Below are positions 19,101 through 25,931 of a stretch of 64,000 nucleotides of DNA, one piece after another. This DNA is from an uncultured Lewinella sp. (GTDB lineage Bacteria; Bacteroidota; Bacteroidia; Chitinophagales; Saprospiraceae). Positions within the stretch are counted from its first letter, which is position 1. Each line of letters opens with the position of its first letter. Where the stretch lies: contig CALMYQ010000058.1 of NCBI GenBank assembly GCA_937873655.1, positions 20,947 through 84,946 of the forward strand, read 5' to 3'. The position numbers and the translations under genes are program-made. Under the pieces are notes generated by a model. It was not told where the DNA came from and did not search any database. It saw nothing but the letters and a program-made list of their open reading frames with translations.

Positions 19101-19252
19101 AACCTGTTTCGGGACAGATCTTTGATGCAAGCGGCCGCCTGATGACGGTATTGAACAGCGACCGTGAAGTGAATGTGAGCAGTTGGGAACCGGGTATGTA
19201 CGTTATCGCAACGCCGGAACAAGGTACCCGACGCTTCCTCAAGTTGAAGTAG
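16160..19252 (+). CDS. Secreted choice-of-anchor I / phytase-like esterase protein with T9SS domain
   Basis: A 1030-residue exported protein with signal peptide (LRRFTYLIVFLLHFGFLTAQ). Residues ~25-260 and ~660-960 are beta-propeller-like choice-of-anchor I segments (VVFSPDGTKVLSANEGEPND; later YIVTANEGDSRDYDGYSEEE). Between them, about 290-620, lies an 'esterase-like activity of phytase' region (FSGLYYDPTQSSEDSRVFYA, IPDRGPNGD, GGDFEGILRDKHGDFWMCDE). The last ~70 residues (FKAFPVPATDWVHFDQPV to RRFLKLK) form a T9SS sorting domain. It probably acts at the cell surface on organic phosphate or another ester. Its neighbours downstream are an alkaline-phosphatase-like enzyme and phosphonate genes, which supports a role in phosphorus acquisition, but no catalytic residue can be assigned with certainty. 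Confidence 0.82.
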   Translation: MLRRFTYLIVFLLHFGFLTAQNEQELYHLASFETGSEGAAETVAFDPATSHAFFTSNGLNKLTILDLSVPKTPTLFMEIDLSPYGGGPNSVATANGVVAVGVQANEKTDPGKIVFFDANGTFLLAVEAGALPDMVVFSPDGTKVLSANEGEPNDDYTIDPEGSVTIVDISGGVGAATVSTVSFAAYNDRKASLMNKGIRIFGNDGLSSVAQDMEPEYIAITADGSLAYVNCQENNAFAVIDLTTNKLLDLYPLGYKDHLAGRPMLESFVLNELVPDWPDLGTPVYDGGQPTVKIGGFSGLYYDPTQSSEDSRVFYAIPDRGPNGDAIAKANVTPAPGQDLRPYKLPDYQANIVKFTLNRQTGAVTLDGQIPLFRQDGVTPISGKGNIPGVDEVPVTYADPNTAYGNTDYVDNTGEAYHELPYDAFGGDFEGILRDKHGDFWMCDENRPAIYKFNPDGNLIERYVPKGTSVLGTTPEPEGTFGVETLPSVYAKRRGNRGFEAIAYDSTHNVIYAFIQSPIENPDASVRNKTDVIRILGIDAATGTPVEEYVYLLEINKYSGRYKSRIDKIGDAVYTGNGQFLVLERDSELPGVTEGKKYVFKVDLKGATNILGTELALRDTLGGAPTLEQLSADELLAEGVHPVHKLKIANLPTLNYNSSDKSEGIALLPGNEIAVINDNDFGLAGAGVSDNTVLGIISFLGDNGMDASDKDDSINIAPRPVLGMYLPDAIAAYEANGATYIVTANEGDSRDYDGYSEEERVKDLALDPDVFPDASDLQKDKALGRLKTTSSLGDLDGDGDYDEIYSYGARSFSIFDGYGNLVFDSGSDFAAKAAQYEPDLFNEDGGTKDGRSDDKGVEPEAVGIGTIGDFTYAFIGFERQSAIVVYDITDPTAPEFITYYNNRTVDSGAVSGDVSPEIIKFVPADESPNGENLLIVGYEVSGSVGIIQVGGEIVAVSEQIRDNARFKAFPVPATDWVHFDQPVSGQIFDASGRLMTVLNSDREVNVSSWEPGMYVIATPEQGTRRFLKLK

Positions 19253-19292
19253 TTTTTATAGTTTGGTGAGAATAAATTAGAATGAGGGACTG

Positions 19293-19327
19293 CGGCCCTT
19301 CCGGTTTCGGAAGGGCCGTTCTTTTGG
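19293..19327. terminator. Strong bidirectional terminator
   Basis: A perfect 11-bp stem, CGGCCCTTCCG (19293-19303) with CGGAAGGGCCG (19308-19318), closes a GTTT tetraloop and is followed by TTCTTTT. It lies between the ends of two convergent genes and can serve both. Confidence 0.85.
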
Positions 19328-19344
19328 CGCCCGGGGAAAACGGT

Positions 19345-20655
19345 TTACGCCGGCGATTGCTGCAATCCGGGAGCGCTTAATTTCCGGGCAAAATAAATAA
19401 CCGCTGCAATGATCAGAAAGAAACCGGAAAACGCCAGCACGTAGCTCGTTTGTTTGAAGAAAGACAACCAACTGATATCCGGTTCTCCGAAATCCTTCCA
19501 GACCAGGATCGCAACCGAACCCATATAACCGAACGCGTCGGCCACATAGATCAAAAAACCGGCATTTGCCTTGTACCGGAAGGCGGCAATCATCCGGTCG
19601 AAAAGAATGCAGTTGAAGGGGACATAAGCAATGTACAGCCCCAGGCCGACCAACACCATCCAGACCCCTCCGCCCAGCAGGTGATGCTGCAGCAGGATAG
19701 TACTTCCGCCGATCAGGGCTGCGCCGGCCAGGATCAGCCACAGGTAGACCGACAATGCCTTTCGGTTGTCCTGGATGAGCATGGTGGCGCCCATGGTGAT
19801 CAGTACCGTGACGGCAATGGGTATTTCGCTGATGGTAAAAATGGAAGGCGTGTCGCCGAAACCCAGCGCCGACCAGATCTCAACGGCGAAGTTGTCGCGG
19901 AGGTCCCGATAGGCCGTAAGTAAGGTATAGAAGGCGATCAGCAGGATAAAGCCGGGTGCAAACCGGATGAAAAGCGCTTTGCGCGCAGCGCCGGACATGG
20001 GCCGGCGTTCGGTTCGCAGGCGAATATCATCGGGAGTGGGCGGCGGTATTTGCTCCAGCAGGTAGATGAACAGGAGGAGCGGAAGCAGAAAAAGTGCGCC
20101 CGTAGCCGCCGGCATCCAGAATTCACTGACCCCAAAATGGAGGGTCAGCCATTTTCCAACGGATTTGACCGCACCGGAAGAAACAATGAAACTGGCACTC
20201 AGGCCTGCGCCCAGGATCTCGGAGAAACGCCTTCCTTCGAGGTAGCTGAAAACAATCCCCCAAATCATGCCCAAGGGCAGGCCGTTGAGGAACAGCAAGG
20301 CGATGTTCCAGGGCGCCGGGGTAACGGCAAACAGCACCAGCGCCAATTCTGCGATCAGGATCAAAATCGCGAAAAGCACGGCCCGGTAACGGTTGCGCAA
20401 TTCCGAAATGACCTTGATGCCGATGAATTTGGAAAGGGCATATCCCATGACCTGCGCCATGACCAATGCGCTTTTATAACCCAGATCGCCCAGAATAGCA
20501 TCCTGACCGTTGAAGGTGCCCACGCTGAAGGGCTTCCGGAAAGCGTACATGCAAAAATAGGCGCCGAAAGCGGCGAAAATGGAATAGGTGATGAAAACAA
20601 AATTGCCGGCTTTGGCCAATCGGGCTCGCAACATGGCGGTTGGTTTTCCAGACAA
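19345..20655 (-). CDS. DUF5690 family membrane transporter (MFS-like)
   Basis: A 436-residue integral membrane protein with about 11-12 predicted spans. It begins with the conserved FAAFGAYFCMYAFRKPFSVG segment, which resembles the first helix and YxxRK motif of organophosphate:phosphate antiporters of the major facilitator superfamily. Later conserved parts are FLNGLPLGMIWGIVFSYLEG, RFSEILGAGLSASFIVSSG and YVPFNCILFDRMIAAFRYKA. DUF5690 proteins have no characterised substrate that I know of. Its position beside an alkaline-phosphatase-like gene and phosphonate genes makes uptake of a phosphonate or phosphate ester a reasonable guess. It is transcribed away from the alkaline-phosphatase gene. 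Confidence 0.82.
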   Translation of the reverse strand: MSGKPTAMLRARLAKAGNFVFITYSIFAAFGAYFCMYAFRKPFSVGTFNGQDAILGDLGYKSALVMAQVMGYALSKFIGIKVISELRNRYRAVLFAILILIAELALVLFAVTPAPWNIALLFLNGLPLGMIWGIVFSYLEGRRFSEILGAGLSASFIVSSGAVKSVGKWLTLHFGVSEFWMPAATGALFLLPLLLFIYLLEQIPPPTPDDIRLRTERRPMSGAARKALFIRFAPGFILLIAFYTLLTAYRDLRDNFAVEIWSALGFGDTPSIFTISEIPIAVTVLITMGATMLIQDNRKALSVYLWLILAGAALIGGSTILLQHHLLGGGVWMVLVGLGLYIAYVPFNCILFDRMIAAFRYKANAGFLIYVADAFGYMGSVAILVWKDFGEPDISWLSFFKQTSYVLAFSGFFLIIAAVIYFARKLSAPGLQQSPA

Positions 20656-20839
20656 GGTAAATGGAGGGTATTAGCTGAATGTAAAGGCAACATGAAGTTT
20701 GGGGCCTCTCCTGTTTCGGCTCGATTGCTTTTGGTTTCGGGTATTACCGGGTTGATAAGAACGACTGATTAATCACAAAAAATAATTCTGGTTAAATATT
20801 CAAATAACAAGACCTTTCTAGTTTTATGCCGCCTTGAAC

Positions 20840-20869
20840 GCCCTTGGTTCAGGAAAGGGCATTTTTCTC
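20840..20869 (+). promoter_or_regulatory. Terminator-like hairpin in the leader of the alkaline-phosphatase-like gene
   Basis: GCCCTT (20840-20845) pairs with AAGGGC (20855-20860) around a 9-nt loop and is followed directly by ATTTTTCTC. It sits only 18 bp before the ATG at 20887, with no gene upstream on this strand for 1.6 kb. It may be a leader attenuator, or a stop for read-through transcripts. Confidence 0.4.
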
Positions 20870-20886
20870 ATTTCACATACATTACC

Positions 20887-21975
20887 ATGTCAAAAACGAG
20901 ATTTATCCTTGGGATGCTTTTATTTATTAGCGTTGGTGCTTTTGCCCAGAAATCACCCGGCAACCTGGTCGTCGTAACGCTTGACGGTTTCCGTTGGCAG
21001 GAGATGTTCGGCGGGGTAGATTCCGAGTTGATGAACAACAAGGATTTTACCCGGAATGCCTCAGCTATGAAAGATCAGTTCTGGGCCGAAACACCCGAAG
21101 CCCGCCGGGAAAAGCTGCTGCCGTTCTTCTGGACGAAGCTGGCAAAGGGTGGTCAGATTCACGGCAACCGACGCCTGGGCAGCAAAGTCAATAATGCCAA
21201 CCCTTACTGGTTCAGCTACCCGGGTTATAACGAGATTTTCACCGGTTACCCGGATACGGCGGTCAACTCAAACGACAAGATCGAAAACAAGAATGTCAAC
21301 GTCCTGGAATTCATCAATCACCAGAAGGCATACGCCGGCAAGGTAGCGGCCTTTACCTCCTGGGATGTTTTTCCGTATATCCTGAATGAAAAACGGAGCG
21401 GCGTTTTGGTCAATTCAGCCTGGGAAGACCTGAAAGAAGGCAAAATGAACGACCGCATCCGGCACCTCAACGAGCTCCAGCAGGAAGCGCCCAGGCTGAT
21501 CGGCGGCGTACGCTGGGATTTTCTGACCTGGCAAATGGCCCTGGAATACCTCAAAGCCAACCACCCCAGGGTGTTGTACATCGGCCTGGATGAAACCGAC
21601 GATTTCGCCCACGACGGCAAATACGATTTCTATATCGCAGCTGCCCACAAAACCGACCAATGGCTGGGCGAACTATGGGCTTATCTTCAGAAAGATCCGT
21701 TCTACAAAGGCAACACGACCCTGCTGATCACGACCGACCACGGGCGGGGCGATGCCGATAAGGCTACCTGGCGGGATCATGGGACCAAAGTGCCGGATTG
21801 CAACCAGATCTGGTTTGCCGCCATCGGCCCGAAAACGCCTGCTTTGGGGGAAATAAAAACGGAAGAGCAGCTTTGGCAAAAACAGCTGGCGCCGACTATG
21901 GCGCGATTGCTTGACCTGGAGTTCAAAGCCGGCCATGAGATTCCGGCGGCCATCGGGGCGATCGTGAAGAAGTAG
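20887..21975 (+). CDS. Exported alkaline-phosphatase-superfamily hydrolase
   Basis: A 362-residue periplasmic or exported metalloenzyme with signal peptide (ending GAFAQ, residue 21). Two-metal site residues of the alkaline phosphatase / phosphodiesterase superfamily are visible: D33 (VVTLDGFRWQ), the nucleophile region FSYPGYNEIFTGYPD (Ser110 or a neighbouring residue), D235, D239 and H242 (LDETDDFAHDGKYD), D284-H285 (TTDHGRG) and H298 (WRDHGTKVP). The superfamily includes phosphatases, phosphodiesterases and phosphonoacetate hydrolase, and the substrate cannot be told from the sequence. It is divergent from the DUF5690 transporter and convergent with the phosphonatase-like gene, with which it shares a strong terminator. 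Confidence 0.8.
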   Translation: MSKTRFILGMLLFISVGAFAQKSPGNLVVVTLDGFRWQEMFGGVDSELMNNKDFTRNASAMKDQFWAETPEARREKLLPFFWTKLAKGGQIHGNRRLGSKVNNANPYWFSYPGYNEIFTGYPDTAVNSNDKIENKNVNVLEFINHQKAYAGKVAAFTSWDVFPYILNEKRSGVLVNSAWEDLKEGKMNDRIRHLNELQQEAPRLIGGVRWDFLTWQMALEYLKANHPRVLYIGLDETDDFAHDGKYDFYIAAAHKTDQWLGELWAYLQKDPFYKGNTTLLITTDHGRGDADKATWRDHGTKVPDCNQIWFAAIGPKTPALGEIKTEEQLWQKQLAPTMARLLDLEFKAGHEIPAAIGAIVKK

Positions 21976-22072
21976 CCCGGTCAACTCCGATGGCGGTTGT
22001 TCCCAGACAGTTTTTGAATGATGAACCAAAGCCGGAGAGAAACTGATAATTTGCCTGAATATTGAACCGGAT

Positions 22073-22117
22073 GGCAGGCGGCGATTCGAACTTGAATGCC
22101 GCCTGCCGGAGTTCAGG
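22073..22117. terminator. Bidirectional terminator between convergent genes
   Basis: A perfect 10-bp stem, GGCAGGCGGC (22073-22082) with GCCGCCTGCC (22098-22107), with a 15-nt loop, lies between the alkaline-phosphatase-like gene and the HAD gene. A T-rich stretch (GTGTTTTTGG) follows at 22118. Confidence 0.7.
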
Positions 22118-22136
22118 TGTTTTTGGTTGATATCGG

Positions 22137-22886
22137 CTACTCTTCCTCCTCCAACACCAATTCCAGGCCGGTGTCGAGATAATTCCTCAGTTCGCCTACG
22201 TTGTTCAGCAACCCGTCGTTTTCGTAAATTTCCAGTTCTTCCCGGGTATGGGAGCCGTTGACTACGGCCAGGTTGAGCCCGATGCCGGCGGCTTTTCCTT
22301 CCAGCAGATCGGAGGGCGTATCGCCGACTTTGGCCACCTGCTTAGGGTCGGTAATGCCGAAGATCTCCATGGACCGCAACACGAGGTCGGGGCCAGGCCT
22401 TCCTTTGCCGCCGGTTTCGGTTGGGGTCAGCGAAAGGTCGATCACGCTGTTGCGGTGGCCGATATAATTTTCATCCAGGCCTTTGTCCCAGCCTAGCCGG
22501 TTCAGGATGATATTGACCACTTCCCGGTAAAAACCCGTATTCAGGGCGATCTTGATGCCCCGGGCTTTCAGCCAGACAAAAAGCGCCAAAGCGCCTTCCG
22601 TGGGCACAACGGGTTGGGTGCGGTAGTGCTCTTCCAGCATTTCGCGGAAAGCGGCAAAGGTTTGTTCGACGTTGCCCCTGAAGTCAGGATGGTCTTCTCC
22701 GATGGCTTCTTTCCAGAAGGTTTCAATAACGATCCGTTTGGGCACCCCGTGCATGGCGTTGATGCGCTGGCGGTCGGCCTTCAGGCCTGTCCGGGCGGCC
22801 GCCTGGTAGAAGCATTCCTCCACTTCCCGGTTGTCCTGTACGGTAGTGCCGGCCATATCGAGGATGACAAGTTTGATATCGTGCAT
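22137..22886 (-). CDS. Phosphonatase-like HAD hydrolase (PhnX-like)
   Basis: A 249-residue haloacid-dehalogenase-superfamily enzyme of the phosphonatase-like (TIGR03351) type. Motif I is VILDMAGTTVQD (Asp10 nucleophile, with the AGTT of phosphonatases), and the last motif is KVGDTPSDLLEGKAAG. In the cap segment NAMHGVPKRIVIE, Lys50 falls at almost the same distance from the nucleophile as the Schiff-base lysine of phosphonoacetaldehyde hydrolase (Lys53 and Asp12 in the Bacillus enzyme). That argues for true C-P cleavage of phosphonoacetaldehyde to acetaldehyde and phosphate. It is divergent from the FAD oxidase gene, whose likely product would be this substrate. The tail is acidic (LEEEE). 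Confidence 0.85.
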   Translation of the reverse strand: MHDIKLVILDMAGTTVQDNREVEECFYQAAARTGLKADRQRINAMHGVPKRIVIETFWKEAIGEDHPDFRGNVEQTFAAFREMLEEHYRTQPVVPTEGALALFVWLKARGIKIALNTGFYREVVNIILNRLGWDKGLDENYIGHRNSVIDLSLTPTETGGKGRPGPDLVLRSMEIFGITDPKQVAKVGDTPSDLLEGKAAGIGLNLAVVNGSHTREELEIYENDGLLNNVGELRNYLDTGLELVLEEEE

Positions 22887-22989
22887 TTGCTCAATTTTTG
22901 GGACGTAAAATTAGAAGCGCCCGGGGTAATCCATACCGTCCGGAACCCGAATTTACCAAAATATAAAATGGAGTTTACATTAGCGGCCC

Positions 22990-22997
22990 TAGCTTTG
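22990..22997 (+). promoter_or_regulatory. Bacteroidota -7 box (TAGCTTTG) for the FAD oxidase gene
   Basis: An exact TAnnTTTG match 17 bp before the ATG at 23015. The identical octamer sits before the HD oxygenase gene of the same cluster (24776-24783, minus strand). Confidence 0.5.
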
Positions 22998-23014
22998 GGG
23001 CATATTTCACGGGG

Positions 23015-24151
23015 ATGAAAAACAAGGATCAGCAAATTTATGATGTCGCCGTTGCAGGCTCGGGAATCGTAGGACTGGCGATGGCTTACCACGCGTCGAA
23101 ACGCGGGTTGAAAACAGCGGTTTTCGAAAGAAATCCCGCCGCGTCCGGGGCCACCGTCCGGAATTTCGGCATGATATGGCCTTTCGGACAACCCCTTGAG
23201 ACTTTTGACCGGGCCATGAGAAGCCGGGAGATCTGGCTGGAGCTATCGGCCAAAGCCGGCTTTTGGGCCGCCGAAACCGGCGCGCTTTGTCTGGCCTACG
23301 AAGACGACGAATGGTCGGTATTGGAGGAGTTTTATGAAACGCGATGCAAAGCGGGCTACCGGATCGATCTGCTGGATCCTGTTTCGGTATCGGGAAAGAG
23401 CAAGGCTGTGCAACCCAATAGACTAAAAGGCGCCTTGTGGAGTGCCACGGAGGTGAATATTGACCCGCGTGAAGCGACCCGGAAAATTCACAGATACCTG
23501 CGCGAATCCGCCGGCGTGGATTTTTATTACAATACGCCTATCAATTTTATCGACCTCCCCTGGGTGGGCAACGCACAGAACAGCTGGCAGGCTGACCGGG
23601 TTTTTGTCTGCGGCGGCGCCGATTTCGAGACCCTGTATCCGGAGATTTTCGCCGAAAGCGGCATCACGCGTTGCAAATTGCAGATGATGCGGACCGTGAC
23701 CCAACCGGAGGGATGGGCGCTTGGCCCTACCTTATGCGGCGGATTGACATTGCAGCACTATCAGAGTTTTGCCCATTGTTCGGCATTGCGCCCGTTGAAA
23801 GACCGTTATGCCGCCGAATTGCCGGAATACAACGATTGGGGCATCCATGTACTGGTGTCCCAAACCAGCCTCGGGGAAATCACCCTGGGCGACAGCCATG
23901 AATACGGCCTTGATCTGAGCCCCTTTGACCGGGCGCACATCAATCAGCTGATCCTGGATTATCTGGGGCGCTTCGCCTCCTTTCCCAAGATGGAAATCGC
24001 GGAAACGTGGCACGGCGTTTATCCCCGGCTAAAGGGTAAAACCGAACTGGTCGTGGATGCGGAGGAAGGCGTTACCATCGTGAACGGCCTTGGCGGAGCA
24101 GGCATGACCCTCTCCTTCGGGTTGGCCGGCGAGATCATGGATAAAATGTGA
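23015..24151 (+). CDS. TIGR03364-type FAD-dependent oxidase linked to phosphonate catabolism
   Basis: A 378-residue flavoprotein of the DAO / glycine-oxidase family. The dinucleotide-binding motif is VAVAGSGIVGLAMAYHASKR (G15, G17, G20), followed by the acidic ribose-binding end of strand 2 (TAVFERN) and ASGATVRNFGMIWPFGQP, a stretch characteristic of the TIGR03364 group. The C-terminal flavin contact is IVNGLGGAGMTLSFGLAGEI. Members of this group recur in phosphonate loci and oxidise aminoethylphosphonate or its N-methyl derivative, giving phosphonoacetaldehyde. That product would be the substrate of the divergently encoded phosphonatase-like enzyme. The gene ends exactly where the convergent HD oxygenase gene ends (24151/24152). 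Confidence 0.85.
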   Translation: MKNKDQQIYDVAVAGSGIVGLAMAYHASKRGLKTAVFERNPAASGATVRNFGMIWPFGQPLETFDRAMRSREIWLELSAKAGFWAAETGALCLAYEDDEWSVLEEFYETRCKAGYRIDLLDPVSVSGKSKAVQPNRLKGALWSATEVNIDPREATRKIHRYLRESAGVDFYYNTPINFIDLPWVGNAQNSWQADRVFVCGGADFETLYPEIFAESGITRCKLQMMRTVTQPEGWALGPTLCGGLTLQHYQSFAHCSALRPLKDRYAAELPEYNDWGIHVLVSQTSLGEITLGDSHEYGLDLSPFDRAHINQLILDYLGRFASFPKMEIAETWHGVYPRLKGKTELVVDAEEGVTIVNGLGGAGMTLSFGLAGEIMDKM

Positions 24152-24742
24152 TCAGGGCAACAGCGCCGCGGCCACTTCCTGCGCATAATGTTCAAGCTCC
24201 GGGATGTCCTTGCCGACTTCCTTGGCCTTATCATCCCAGATCCGCAATCTGACAGCCAACCGGTAATACGGATTTTGTTCGAAAGCTGATATTTCTTCGT
24301 CATTCATACGCCCGCCCTGCAGGTGAAAACTTTTTTTGGAAGCTTCCGATAGCGATCCGTAATATCCGGTATCGACTGAGCAGAGGTAACGCTTGGCGTC
24401 GACGTGCAGTCGGATCGGTTCGGTGACTTCAGGCGGGAAAAAATCCCGGAGAAAGTCTGCCGCCAGGTTCTCGTGCAGGTCGTCGACCTTGGTAGGGTTG
24501 ATGGGCCGGTCAAGGCTGTCGGCCAGAAAATGCCCAAGATCGTGCAGCAGGGCCGCCGCAGTTGACGAAGGGTCGGATGCCTCCGCCCGGGCCAGGTACG
24601 CCGTTTGGAGAGCATGTTCCATCTGGGTGACCTCCTCTTCGTAATATTTACTGCCGTGGGTACGCATGAAATCAAAGAGGTGTTGCACCCTGGTTGCCTG
24701 ATCGGCTTCGGCTAAAACGTTCCTTAGTTCTTCCTGACTCAT
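24152..24742 (-). CDS. PhnZ-type HD-domain mixed-valence di-iron oxygenase (phosphonate degradation)
   Basis: A 196-residue HD protein of the phosphonate-degradation (TIGR03276/PhnZ) group. Start ATG at 24742 (MSQEELRNVL); a frame continuing upstream to 24895 lacks sense. Residues H43, H67, D68, H90, H113 and D170 reproduce the di-iron ligand spacing of PhnZ (H34, H58, D59, H80, H104, D161). Y33, E36 and K117 match its substrate-gating and phosphonate-binding residues (Y24, E27, K108). PhnZ cleaves (R)-1-hydroxy-2-aminoethylphosphonate to glycine and phosphate. Its usual partner, the 2-oxoglutarate-dependent hydroxylase PhnY, is not in the window. The gene abuts the FAD oxidase tail to tail with no spacer. 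Confidence 0.88.
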   Translation of the reverse strand: MSQEELRNVLAEADQATRVQHLFDFMRTHGSKYYEEEVTQMEHALQTAYLARAEASDPSSTAAALLHDLGHFLADSLDRPINPTKVDDLHENLAADFLRDFFPPEVTEPIRLHVDAKRYLCSVDTGYYGSLSEASKKSFHLQGGRMNDEEISAFEQNPYYRLAVRLRIWDDKAKEVGKDIPELEHYAQEVAAALLP

Positions 24743-24775
24743 GATTGAAGCGTTGGATGATGGGATAAGGCAATG

Positions 24776-24783
24776 CAAAGCTA
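24776..24783 (-). promoter_or_regulatory. Bacteroidota -7 box (TAGCTTTG) for the HD oxygenase gene
   Basis: Reading on the minus strand, TAGCTTTG lies 33 bp before the ATG at 24742. It is identical to the box preceding the FAD oxidase gene. Confidence 0.45.
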
Positions 24784-25166
24784 ACGGCATTCTTAAAGGA
24801 AAAGGAGGAGTGGGGCCGGCCCTGTCTAAATTTAATTTTTGGGTAATATAAGCGAGGTTTGAGTGATTTGAAGCTTTGTTGGGCCTGCCCTGCATTGACT
24901 GACGCCCACGGCGGTGTTTACCCCTGGAGTGTTTGATCGGGATTTGCCATGTCTGGCGTTGGATAAGTTCAGATTGATAATAAAATTTGGAGTTTTCGCA
25001 GGAAAGCAGGAAATTGAGGCTATGTAGTGAATAACGCGGATCAAGTCGGATTCCAGTCCCCGGTTTCGCACGGTTAAATTAGATATATCAGATGGATAAT
25101 AATTAATATTTGAATAATGCTATATTAACATTACAAGCCTAAATTTCTCCATCAAAAAATACAGGT
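24784..25166. other. 383-bp gene-free interval between divergent genes
   Basis: No coding frame, RNA gene or repeat is recognisable. The last ~100 bp (25070-25166) are very AT-rich with several A/T runs and probably contain the promoter of the acidic protein gene at 25167. The middle part has ordinary composition and shows nothing I can name. Confidence 0.4.
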
Positions 25167-25910
25167 ATGGCCAAGAGTTATTATCGGGTTATCGACGGCG
25201 TCCGTTATGATCGCGGGCTCCTGGAAACTGCAGAATCCCTCGTTGAAGGAAGCGGCGACGGTCGGATCTCTTTTGAGGACGCTACCAAATTATGGGATAG
25301 CGTGATGGACGGCGAGGAAATTACCGCTACAGAGCTGGATACGCTCCAATACATCCGGGAGCACTTCAAACTGACCGATAAGGCTGCTGAATGGCTCGAC
25401 GGACAGCTTGATGAACTTGAGCTGGAGTCGTTGGAAGAAATCATTGCCATAATCCTGGAAGATGAATTTGACCTGCCCGAGCTGGAGTTTTTTGCCGATG
25501 AAGATGAGATTTACAGCCAAAGCCAGCTGGAAAATGTAATTGATTTCGATGACGCGCTACGGTTAGCACTCACCTGCTTTCTCGAAGACGGGCATGATCT
25601 GGAATCGCCGAGAAACGTAGTCGCGCAGTCGCACAATATTTATCCCGACAGCTATCCGGACAAAGCGGAATACGAGGTTGCCCTGATGGCTAAACTCCGG
25701 CAATACTTTCAGGAAGCCGTCATTGATCTGGTGCCCATGGAGATGCCGGAAGATGAGGACGAATGGGATTTCAGTCCGCCCCAAAACGGAGAACCCGTTG
25801 CGGAAAACTGGATTTTCCATCTCTACATCCCCGACCTTTCGGACCACAGCTACTGGGCCGTGATATCGCGGAAGGATGAGAAACCGCCTTATAATTACGG
25901 ATTCAATTGA
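25167..25910 (+). CDS. Acidic protein with EF-hand-like N-terminal segment, function unknown
   Basis: A soluble, strongly acidic 247-residue protein with no signal peptide or membrane segment. The first ~90 residues (KSYYRVIDGVRYDRGLLETA, then EGSGDGRISFEDATKLWDSV and TLQYIREHFKLTDKAAEWLD) match a recurring bacterial module of unknown function. Its GSGDGRISFED stretch resembles one calcium-binding EF-hand loop but lacks the first aspartate. The central part (ELESLEEIIAIILEDEFDLP) is extremely acidic, and the C-terminal third (NWIFHLYIPDLSDHSYWAVI) looks like a separate small domain. It converges on the large cyclase gene, 21 bp away. I do not recognise a specific function. Confidence 0.7.
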   Translation: MAKSYYRVIDGVRYDRGLLETAESLVEGSGDGRISFEDATKLWDSVMDGEEITATELDTLQYIREHFKLTDKAAEWLDGQLDELELESLEEIIAIILEDEFDLPELEFFADEDEIYSQSQLENVIDFDDALRLALTCFLEDGHDLESPRNVVAQSHNIYPDSYPDKAEYEVALMAKLRQYFQEAVIDLVPMEMPEDEDEWDFSPPQNGEPVAENWIFHLYIPDLSDHSYWAVISRKDEKPPYNYGFN

Positions 25911-25931
25911 CTTAACAAAGCGGAACAGTCG

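Noticed and set aside
17303..19222. Minus-strand frame of 639 codons opposite the choice-of-anchor gene
   Set aside because: Shadow of a gene with clear signal peptide, domains and T9SS end; no motif on the opposite strand.
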